From positions 1-8,177 of the forward strand of contig PEWM01000048.1 in NCBI GenBank assembly GCA_002779455.1: a DNA stretch of 8,177 nt, written 5' to 3'. Each line of letters starts with the position of its first letter. Within the stretch, counting starts at the first letter, position 1. Below the pieces are notes generated by a model. It made no database searches. It was not told where the DNA came from and worked only from the letters and a program-made list of their open reading frames with translations. Origin of the DNA: Deltaproteobacteria bacterium CG07_land_8_20_14_0_80_60_11. GTDB lineage: Bacteria; Desulfobacterota; Desulfobaccia; Desulfobaccales; 0-14-0-80-60-11. The translations under genes were made by a program, and so were the position numbers. This document shows positions 1-5,085 of this stretch, in pieces.

Positions 1-111
1 GGGGTCACCGGGGTCATCACCATGGGCCCCAACCACAACCCCATCAAGGGGGTGACGGTCATCAAGGTGGACAAGGGCCAGTTTGTATATCAGACGACGA
101 TTAATCCATAG
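1..111 (+). CDS. Branched-chain amino-acid ABC transporter substrate-binding protein, C-terminal fragment
   Basis: Only the last 36 codons and the TAG stop are in the window; the reading frame is open from base 1. The residues GVTGVITMGPN...IKGVTVIKVDKGQFVYQ match the C-terminal edge of LivJ/LivK-type periplasmic binding proteins (Peripla_BP_6 fold), where a 'G.(T)G.I.F...G....KPV.I..V..G.FVY' stretch closes lobe 2. By family knowledge such a protein binds leucine, isoleucine, valine or a related ligand in the periplasm and delivers it to a LivHMGF permease. The ligand cannot be judged from this fragment. The stop codon is immediately followed by the left inverted repeat of the GxxExxY unit, with no visible terminator. 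The assignment rests on a short tail, so a related periplasmic ligand-binding protein (urea or amide type) remains possible. Confidence 0.7.
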   Translation, partial: GVTGVITMGPNHNPIKGVTVIKVDKGQFVYQTTINP

Positions 112-143
112 AACCGCCGATGAACGTAGATGAACACAGATTA
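112..143 (+). repeat. Left imperfect inverted repeat of the GxxExxY unit
   Basis: Thirty-two bases starting one base after the preceding stop codon. They contain a 10-nt periodicity (GATGAACGTA, GATGAACACA, GATTA). The reverse complement of 507-538 matches 26 of 32 positions, and so does that of 1292-1323. The ATG of the GxxExxY gene (120-122) lies inside this repeat, so the first eight codons are repeat sequence. From memory, repeats of this GATGAACGCA type sit around GxxExxY genes in many unrelated genomes; that part is recollection, not shown here. Confidence 0.8.
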
Positions 144-509
144 AAACTGGATAGAATTACAGAAAGGATCATTGGCTGCGTTTATAAAGTGAGCAACACG
201 CTGGGAAGCGGTTTTTTGGAAAAAGTCTATGAAAACGCTTTAACTTTGGAACTCCGAAAAAATGGATTGAAGGTCCAACAGCAACATGGCATCCAGGTCA
301 GATACGATGGTGTGGTCGTTGGCGAGTTTGCCGCAGATCTATTAGTTGAGGATAAGGTTATTATAGAGCTAAAGGCAACCAAAGCCCTGGATGATATGCA
401 TATGGCGCAATGTCTAAATTATCTTAAAGCTATTGATCTTTCAGTATGTTTGCTGATTAATTTTGGCAAGCCCAAGGCGGAAATCAGACGCATTGTGAAT
501 AACTTCTAA
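120..509 (+). CDS. GxxExxY family protein, PD-(D/E)XK nuclease-like
   Basis: A 129-residue protein of the GxxExxY family (PDDEXK_3-like). The naming motif is G31-F-L-E34-K-V-Y37, in the stretch NTLGSGFLEKVYENAL. A D73-x9-E83-x-K85 pattern (FAADLL...IIELKA) and a later Q97-x3-Y101 resemble the metal-binding and accessory residues of PD-(D/E)XK nucleases. The length is normal for the family and no motif residue is missing, so it looks intact. The biological role of the family is not established; nuclease activity is inferred from the fold. No Shine-Dalgarno sequence precedes the ATG, which is only 9 nt after the previous stop and lies in the left inverted repeat; re-initiation after that stop is possible. 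The stop lies in the right inverted repeat. The gene is visibly AT-richer than gyrA downstream, consistent with acquisition. No signal peptide or membrane segment is seen. Confidence 0.88.
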   Translation: MNVDEHRLKLDRITERIIGCVYKVSNTLGSGFLEKVYENALTLELRKNGLKVQQQHGIQVRYDGVVVGEFAADLLVEDKVIIELKATKALDDMHMAQCLNYLKAIDLSVCLLINFGKPKAEIRRIVNNF

Positions 510-539
510 TCTGCGTCCATCCGCGTTAATCGGCGGTGG
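483..539 (+). repeat. Direct repeat copy A, containing the right inverted repeat (507-538)
   Basis: These 57 bases match 1268-1324 at 53 positions. They cover the last eight codons and stop of the GxxExxY gene plus the right inverted repeat. The 507-538 part pairs with 112-143 as an imperfect terminal inverted repeat (26/32). Copy A and copy B bracket the MntA/HepT module. Confidence 0.85.
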
Positions 540-557
540 GAACCTTGAGCAACACTT

Positions 558-863
558 ATGGCTCAACCCAAGATTAATATCCCGAAAGCGAAGATCGAAG
601 ACTTCTGCCGCCGGTGGAAAATTAAGGAATTTGCCCTGTTCGGTTCGGTTTTGCGGGAGGACTTCCGCCCTGACAGTGATATAGACGTCCTGGTGAGCTT
701 CGAACCGGATGGTGGCATCACCTTCGATAATCGGGTAGAAATGTTAGATGAGCTTGCCGAAATTTTTGGGCGGGAGGTCGATCTGGTAGAGAAGGATGCA
801 ATCCGCAACCCGTTTCGACGTTATGACATCTTAACGACCAAAGAGGTCGTTTATGCCGCTTAG
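558..863 (+). CDS. mntA: MNT-domain nucleotidyltransferase antitoxin (MntA type)
   Basis: A 101-residue minimal nucleotidyltransferase. The signature GSx10DxD is complete (G29-S30 ... D41-I-D43, in LFGSVLREDF and SDIDVLV), and D75 in EVDLV is a good candidate for the third metal-binding acidic residue. In characterised type VII toxin-antitoxin pairs, MntA transfers AMP from ATP to a tyrosine near the HEPN active site and thereby silences the partner HepT toxin. The partner is encoded directly downstream with an 11-nt overlap, which supports that role. The length is normal and the motifs are intact, so the enzyme is probably active. The start has only a weak upstream purine stretch (TTGAG near 546-550). 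The gene follows the right end of the GxxExxY unit by about 20 nt. An orphan DNA polymerase beta-like transferase of other function is unlikely given the neighbour. Confidence 0.9.
   Translation: MAQPKINIPKAKIEDFCRRWKIKEFALFGSVLREDFRPDSDIDVLVSFEPDGGITFDNRVEMLDELAEIFGREVDLVEKDAIRNPFRRYDILTTKEVVYAA
833..851 (+). promoter_or_regulatory. Hairpin over the hepT ribosome binding site
   Basis: AACGACC (833-839) and GGTCGTT (845-851) form a perfect 7-bp stem with loop AAAGA. The hepT Shine-Dalgarno AGAGGT (842-847) is partly inside the right arm, 5 nt before the ATG at 853. The structure lies within the last codons of mntA, so a ribosome finishing mntA would open it. This predicts that toxin translation is coupled to antitoxin translation. 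It is an inference from sequence only. Confidence 0.5.
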
Positions 864-1215
864 CAGGAGGGACCCGGCAAATCTCTTTGACATGCTGGAA
901 GCCTCTGAAAAGGTCCAACGTTTCCTTAAGGACAAAACCTTCGAGGATTTTCTAAAGGATGACATGTTGCAAGCTGCGGTGGAACGAAACATAGGGATTA
1001 TCGGGGAAGCAGCGCGCCGAATCTCTGAAGACCTCAAGCAGGAGCATCCGGAAATCCCCTGGCGCAAGATCATTGCACAACGCAATGTCTTAATACACGA
1101 ATATGATGACATCGATTATAAAGAAATCTGGGTGGTGGCCACTCTTCACCTCTCCCGATTGATTGACCAGATCAGGCCATTGATACCGCCCCTGCCGCCT
1201 GATGTGGAAAGTTGA
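853..1215 (+). CDS. hepT: HEPN-domain ribonuclease toxin (HepT type, DUF86)
   Basis: A 120-residue, probably all-helical protein of the HepT/DUF86 family. The catalytic motif Rx4HxY is intact: R77-NVLI-H82-E-Y84. The preceding ERNIGIIGEAARRIS (about 44-58) and IPWRKIIAQRN segments are typical of the family. HEPN toxins of this type act as homodimers that cleave RNA, including tRNA ends in described cases. Tyr84 is the expected target of AMP transfer by the MntA encoded just upstream. The ATG at 853 is chosen because AGAGGT lies 5 nt upstream and the overlap with mntA (853-863) is typical of these operons. No truncation or missing catalytic residue is visible, so the toxin is probably active and needs its antitoxin. 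It is followed by a repeat-filled gap before gyrA, with no clear terminator. Confidence 0.9.
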   Translation: MPLSRRDPANLFDMLEASEKVQRFLKDKTFEDFLKDDMLQAAVERNIGIIGEAARRISEDLKQEHPEIPWRKIIAQRNVLIHEYDDIDYKEIWVVATLHLSRLIDQIRPLIPPLPPDVES

Positions 1216-1234
1216 TGATATTTACCAATATCCC

Positions 1235-1263
1235 CTCGTTCCCAAGCTGGGCTTGGGAACGAG
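1235..1263. repeat. 29-bp near-perfect palindrome (CTCGTTCCCAAGC type)
   Basis: Arms CTCGTTCCCAAGC (1235-1247) and GCTTGGGAACGAG (1251-1263) are perfectly complementary over 13 bp with a TGG centre. No T tract follows, so it is not a standard intrinsic terminator. The palindrome lies between the hepT stop and the relic GxxExxY end (1268). I recall this motif as a recurrent dispersed palindrome in other bacterial genomes, but only one copy is present here. Confidence 0.85.
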
Positions 1264-1267
1264 AGAC

Positions 1268-1294
1268 ATCAGACGCATTGTAAGCAACTTCTAA
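1268..1294 (+). pseudogene. Relic 3' end of a second GxxExxY gene
   Basis: Reading 1268-1294 gives I-R-R-I-V-S-N-F-stop, against I-R-R-I-V-N-N-F-stop at the end of the intact gene (483-509). The differences are one synonymous change (GTG/GTA) and one two-base codon change (AAT/AGC). Everything upstream of these codons is absent. The piece is therefore the remainder of another copy of the unit, or a duplicated target created when the toxin-antitoxin module arrived. Confidence 0.65.
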
Positions 1295-1324
1295 TCTGCG
1301 TCCATCGGCGTTAATCGGCGGTGG
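1268..1324 (+). repeat. Direct repeat copy B with right inverted repeat (1292-1323)
   Basis: This copy is 53/57 identical to 483-539 and also matches the left inverted repeat 112-143 in inverse orientation (26/32). It ends 4 nt before the gyrA ATG. Its last bases, GGTGG (1320-1324), form the only Shine-Dalgarno-like sequence in front of gyrA, with a rather tight 4-nt spacing. The gyrA leader therefore consists of repeat sequence. Confidence 0.85.
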
Positions 1325-1328
1325 AAAA

Positions 1329-3872
1329 ATGAATGACAAACAACCGAGCCTATTTACTATGACGGAAACCCGCGCCGTACCCATCAACATCGAAGATGAA
1401 ATCAAGAAATCCTACCTGGAATACGCCCTGAGCGTGATTATCGGCCGGGCGTTACCGGACGTGCGGGACGGGCTCAAACCCGTGCACCGCCGGATACTCT
1501 TCGCCATGAGCGAAGGGGGCAACGACTGGAACCGGCCCTACCGCAAGAGCGCCCGCATCGTCGGGGATGTCATCGGTAAATACCATCCCCACGGCGACAC
1601 CGCGGTCTATGACGCCATCGTGCGCATGGCCCAGGACTTCTCCTTGCGCTATCCCCTGGTGGATGGCCAGGGCAACTTCGGCTCCATCGACGGCGACTCC
1701 CCTGCGGCCATGCGTTACACCGAGGTGCGTCTCACCCGGCTGGCGCACGAGCTCCTCCAGGATTTGGAGAAGGACACGGTGGACTTCGTGGGCAACTACG
1801 ACGGCTCCCTGAAAGAGCCTCTGGTTTTGCCCACGCGGCTGCCCAACCTCCTGGTCAACGGCTCCTCGGGCATCGCGGTGGGCATGGCCACCAACATCCC
1901 GCCCCACAGCCTGGACGAAGTCTGCGACGCGCTGCTCGCCACCCTGAAGAACCCGGACATCTCCCTTAACGAACTGATGGCCTTGATCCCAGGGCCGGAT
2001 TTTCCCACCGGCGGTTTTATCTACGGGGCCGAGGGCATCGCCGAGGCCTACCGCACCGGCCGGGGGCTCATCCGCCTCCGGGCCAAGGTGAGCGTCGAGC
2101 ACAAGGGCGGCCGGGATAGCCTGATCATCCGGGAGTTGCCCTACCAGGTAAACAAGGCCCGCCTCATCGAGCGCATCGCCGAACTGGTGAAAGACAAGAA
2201 GATGGAGGGCATTGCCGACATCCGGGATGAATCGGACCGGGAAGGCCTCCGGGTGGCGATCATGCTCAAGAAGGATGAGCTGCCCCAACCCATCCTGAAC
2301 CAGTTGTATATCCACACCAACATGCAGGTCACCTTCGGCATCAACCTGGTGGCCATCGTCCACAACCGGCCGGAGCTCCTCAGTCTCAAGGACCTGCTGC
2401 ACCATTTCCTGGAGCACCGCCGGGAGGTGATTCTGAGGCGGACCCGCTACGAGTTGAAGCAGGCGGAGGCCCGGGCCCACATCCTGGGGGGCTTCCTCAT
2501 CGCCCTGGACTTCCTGGATGCGGTCATCGCCATGATCCGGGCCGCGGCTAATCCGCCGGAGGCCAAACAGCAGTTGATGGCCGGGCTGTTCATCCTGGCG
2601 GCCCAGCCGGGGGTCACTCTGGAGGAGACCCGGAGCCGGTACGCCCTTTCCGAGATCCAGGCCCAGGCCATCCTGGAAATGCGGTTGCAGCGCCTCACCG
2701 GCCTGGAGCGCCAGAAGATCATTAACGAGGCCGCAGAGATCAGGGCCGCCATCCAGCGCCTGCGCCTGATCCTGGCGGAAGAGGCCCAGGTCAAGGCCCT
2801 CATCGCCCAGGAGTTGACGGAGCTCAAGGAGCGCTTCGGCGACGGCCGGCGCACCGAAATCGTGCCCCAGGCCCAGGAGTTCACCGCTGAAGACCTCATT
2901 GCCGATGAGGAGATGGTGGTGACCATCAGCCTCCGGAGTTACATCAAGCGCACCCCCCTGACCATCTACCGCAGCCAGCGCCGGGGCGGCAAGGGCCGCA
3001 TGGGCATGATCACCCGGGAAAACGACTTCGTCTCCCAGCTCTACATCGCCTCCACCCACAGCTTTTTCCTGGTGTTCACCAATAAGGGCCGGGTGTTCTG
3101 GTTGAAGGTCCACGCGATTCCCATCGGGTCGCCAACGGCCCAGGGTAAGGCCATCGTCAACCTGCTGCCGTTTGGCGAGGGTGAAAAGTTGGCCACCATC
3201 CTGCCGGTGCGGGAATTCACCCCGGGCCCCTCGCTGGTGATGGCCACCCAGCGGGGCATCGTCAAGAAAACCGACCTGATGAACTTCCAGCGGCCCCGGA
3301 GCGGCGGCATCATCGCCCTGAGCCTGGACGCCGGAGACGAGCTGGTGAGCGCGGCCCTGAGCGAGCCCGACCAGAGCATCGTCATCGGCACCCGCTACGG
3401 CAAGATCATCCGCTTCCCCTCGGCGGAGGTGCGGGACATGGGCCGGACCGCCCGGGGCGTCAAGGGCATGGAAGTGGCCCCGGAGGACCGGGTGGTGGGT
3501 ATGGAAGTGCTGCGTCCCGGCGGCACCATCCTCACGGTGACGGAGCGGGGTTTTGGCAAGCGCACCAATCCGAAGAAATACCCCGAGCACCACCGGAAGG
3601 GCCAGGGGGTCCGGGGCCTGGTCATCACCAAGCGCAACGGCCCCATCATGGCCATCCTCCAGGTGAACGAAGACGATGAAATCATGCTGGTCACCGACGG
3701 CGGCAAGATCTTGCGCATGATCGCCAAAGGGGTCTCGTTGATCGGCCGGGTCACCCAGGGAGTCAAACTCATGGACCTGGAAGCGGAAGAGCGGGTGGTG
3801 AGCCTGGCCAAGGTGGCGGAAAAAAGTGATGACGGCGAACCCGAGCCCGAGGCTGACCTTGGACTCTCCTGA
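1329..3872 (+). CDS. gyrA: DNA gyrase subunit A
   Basis: An 847-residue protein, full length for GyrA. Gyrase (GyrA2GyrB2) introduces negative supercoils using ATP. The N-terminal breakage-reunion domain starts with IEDEIKKSYLEYALSVI. The catalytic tyrosine is Y130 (AAMRYTEVRL). The quinolone-resistance region HPHGDTAVYD carries T91 and D95 at the positions matching E. coli S83 and D87; Thr is a natural residue there in many species. The GyrA box QRRGGKG is intact at 550-556, which separates GyrA from ParC, and is followed by the beta-pinwheel C-terminal domain and an acidic tail (GEPEPEAD). The ATG at 1329 is chosen because GGTGG lies just upstream; M11 (1359) is a possible alternative with a poor ribosome site. 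No gyrB is adjacent. The 3' end overlaps gpsA by 44-47 nt, suggesting translational coupling. Its immediate leader is a repeat (1268-1324). Confidence 0.98.
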   Translation: MNDKQPSLFTMTETRAVPINIEDEIKKSYLEYALSVIIGRALPDVRDGLKPVHRRILFAMSEGGNDWNRPYRKSARIVGDVIGKYHPHGDTAVYDAIVRMAQDFSLRYPLVDGQGNFGSIDGDSPAAMRYTEVRLTRLAHELLQDLEKDTVDFVGNYDGSLKEPLVLPTRLPNLLVNGSSGIAVGMATNIPPHSLDEVCDALLATLKNPDISLNELMALIPGPDFPTGGFIYGAEGIAEAYRTGRGLIRLRAKVSVEHKGGRDSLIIRELPYQVNKARLIERIAELVKDKKMEGIADIRDESDREGLRVAIMLKKDELPQPILNQLYIHTNMQVTFGINLVAIVHNRPELLSLKDLLHHFLEHRREVILRRTRYELKQAEARAHILGGFLIALDFLDAVIAMIRAAANPPEAKQQLMAGLFILAAQPGVTLEETRSRYALSEIQAQAILEMRLQRLTGLERQKIINEAAEIRAAIQRLRLILAEEAQVKALIAQELTELKERFGDGRRTEIVPQAQEFTAEDLIADEEMVVTISLRSYIKRTPLTIYRSQRRGGKGRMGMITRENDFVSQLYIASTHSFFLVFTNKGRVFWLKVHAIPIGSPTAQGKAIVNLLPFGEGEKLATILPVREFTPGPSLVMATQRGIVKKTDLMNFQRPRSGGIIALSLDAGDELVSAALSEPDQSIVIGTRYGKIIRFPSAEVRDMGRTARGVKGMEVAPEDRVVGMEVLRPGGTILTVTERGFGKRTNPKKYPEHHRKGQGVRGLVITKRNGPIMAILQVNEDDEIMLVTDGGKILRMIAKGVSLIGRVTQGVKLMDLEAEERVVSLAKVAEKSDDGEPEPEADLGLS

Positions 3873-4890
3873 AGTCAAGCCCATCGCGGTGATCGGCGCC
3901 GGCAGCTGGGGCACCACCCTGGCGCAGCTCCTGGCCGAGAAGGGCAAGGACGTCCGCCTCTGGGTCAGGGAACCGGACGTCTGCGCGGGCCTGCGCCGGG
4001 ACCGGATCAACCACACCTTTCTCCCGGGAATCCGGCTCTCTTCCCGGATCACCTTCACCCAGGAATTCCCGGTGGCCCTGGACGGCGCCGGGCTGGTTCT
4101 GATGGTGGTTCCCTCCCACGGGTTCCGCCGGACCTTAGGCGATCTGAAGCCGTATTGCCCCCCCAAGGCGGTATTGCTCAGCGCCACCAAGGGCATGGAG
4201 ATCGACTCGCTCCTCACCATGGAGGGGGTGGCCCGGGAGGAAATGGGGGCGGAAATCCCTTATGCGGTGCTGGCCGGCCCCAGCTTCGCCCGGGAAGTGG
4301 CCCAGAAGCAGCCTACCGCGGTGACCGCCGCCTCCCGGCAGCGGGAGACCGCCCACTTCATCCAGCGACTCTTTTCCGCCCCCCACTTCCGGGTGTACAC
4401 CTCCCACGATATCACCGGCGTGGAGTTGGGGGGGGCATTGAAGAACATCTTTGCCATCGGCACCGGGATACTTTCCGGCATGGGCCTGGGAGAAAACCCC
4501 CGGGCGGCGCTCATCACCCGGGGCCTGGCCGAAATGGTCCGGCTGGGGGCGCGGCTGGGCGCCAACCCCATAACCCTCACCGGCCTGGCGGGCTTGGGCG
4601 ACCTGATCCTCACCTGTACCGGCAACCAGAGCCGCAATTTCCAGGTGGGGGTACAATTGGGCCAGGGCATCCCCCTGGACCAGATCCTGGCCGGTATGGC
4701 CATGGTGGCGGAAGGGGTCAAAACTTCCCAGGCCGTCTACCTCCTGGCGGCGCGCCTGGGAGTGGAGATGCCGCTGGTGACGGCCACTTACAAGATTCTC
4801 TATGAAAATCTCGCCCCCAAGGAGGCCATCAAAAAGTTGATGGCCCGGGAACTGAAAGATGAGATGGAGGCCATGACCGAAACCTGGTGA
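3826..4890 (+). CDS. gpsA: Glycerol-3-phosphate dehydrogenase [NAD(P)+]
   Basis: A 354-residue cytoplasmic enzyme that reduces dihydroxyacetone phosphate to sn-glycerol-3-phosphate, the backbone for membrane phospholipids. The N-terminal Rossmann motif is GAGSWG (24-29, in IAVIGAGSWGTTLAQ). SATKGME and LAGPSFA are family blocks, K206 in ELGGALKNIFAIGTG is the expected catalytic lysine, and TCTGNQSRN is the conserved substrate-side loop. The length is close to the usual 330-350, and the C-terminal domain is complete. The start is GTG at 3826 or the next codon, ATG at 3829. AAGGTGG (3810-3816) fits the GTG with 9-nt and the ATG with 12-nt spacing. Either start lies inside the end of gyrA, so the two genes are probably co-transcribed and translationally coupled. 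A 195-nt gap with repeats and a hairpin follows. Confidence 0.97.
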   Translation: MMTANPSPRLTLDSPEVKPIAVIGAGSWGTTLAQLLAEKGKDVRLWVREPDVCAGLRRDRINHTFLPGIRLSSRITFTQEFPVALDGAGLVLMVVPSHGFRRTLGDLKPYCPPKAVLLSATKGMEIDSLLTMEGVAREEMGAEIPYAVLAGPSFAREVAQKQPTAVTAASRQRETAHFIQRLFSAPHFRVYTSHDITGVELGGALKNIFAIGTGILSGMGLGENPRAALITRGLAEMVRLGARLGANPITLTGLAGLGDLILTCTGNQSRNFQVGVQLGQGIPLDQILAGMAMVAEGVKTSQAVYLLAARLGVEMPLVTATYKILYENLAPKEAIKKLMARELKDEMEAMTETW

Positions 4891-4918
4891 AATTTGCCTC
4901 TTGAGTTCACCGGGAGGA

Positions 4919-4937
4919 AAGGTTTAAGATAAACCTT
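4919..4937 (+). other. Perfect 8-bp hairpin downstream of gpsA
   Basis: AAGGTTTA (4919-4926) and TAAACCTT (4930-4937) pair perfectly around AGA. It lies 28 nt after the gpsA stop. No T run follows, so a role as terminator is doubtful; it could act as a 3' stabiliser or belong to the neighbouring repeat. Within the rest of this 195-nt gap, TATGAT at 4978-4983 resembles a -10 box, but no convincing -35 box is seen at the right spacing. Confidence 0.4.
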
Positions 4938-4942
4938 AAGCG

Positions 4943-4956
4943 TTCAGCTATCAGCT
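4943..4956 (-). repeat. AGCTGAN heptamer repeat, short inverted copy
   Basis: TTCAGCTATCAGCT reads on the minus strand as AGCTGAT-AGCTGAA, two heptamers of the same family as 5035-5065 and in opposite orientation to it. The two arms bracket about 80 nt of the gpsA-phosphofructokinase gap. CAGCTATCAGC recurs at 6474-6484 after the phosphofructokinase gene. Confidence 0.6.
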
Positions 4957-5034
4957 TAATGAACAAATTCAGGAAGATATGATAGGGGATACGGTCGACC
5001 ATTTTTCATCAGAATCACTTAACTGCTTGTTTTT

Positions 5035-5065
5035 GCTGAAAGCTGAATGCTGAAAGCTGAATGCT
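5035..5065 (+). repeat. Tandem GCTGAAA/GCTGAAT heptamer array
   Basis: Two exact tandem copies of the 14-mer GCTGAAAGCTGAAT (5035-5048 and 5049-5062) plus GCT, in other words four heptamers of alternating type. The array ends about 20 nt before the phosphofructokinase start. It contributes an in-frame upstream ATG (5047) that would extend that protein by repeat-encoded residues. Confidence 0.85.
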
Positions 5066-5085
5066 TACTATGGGGGAGTGCCGCG

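Noticed and set aside
111..544. GAACC at both outer edges of the GxxExxY unit as a target-site duplication
   Set aside because: Five bases, with the left copy overlapping the repeat end and the stop codon, and the right copy offset from the end of the inverted repeat. Too weak to call.
1235..1263. Intrinsic terminator for mntA-hepT
   Set aside because: The stem is strong but no T run follows on either strand, so it is listed as a palindromic repeat.
1329..3872. Topoisomerase IV subunit A (ParC) instead of GyrA
   Set aside because: An intact GyrA box QRRGGKG and a full C-terminal pinwheel domain are present.
1452..4220. A 922-codon open frame on the minus strand opposite gyrA and the start of gpsA
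   Set aside because: It mirrors a highly conserved gene in GC-rich sequence, has low-complexity composition rich in Gly, Asp, His, Leu and Val, and no recognisable domain. It is a composition shadow.
4155..4805. A 216-codon plus-strand frame within gpsA
   Set aside because: It is a shifted frame of a clear enzyme gene, rich in Gly, Pro, His and Arg as expected of an out-of-frame GC-rich translation.
5047..5085. Upstream ATG start for the phosphofructokinase
   Set aside because: The ATG is created by the tandem heptamer repeat and has no ribosome site, whereas GGGGGAG is well placed for the ATG at 5086.
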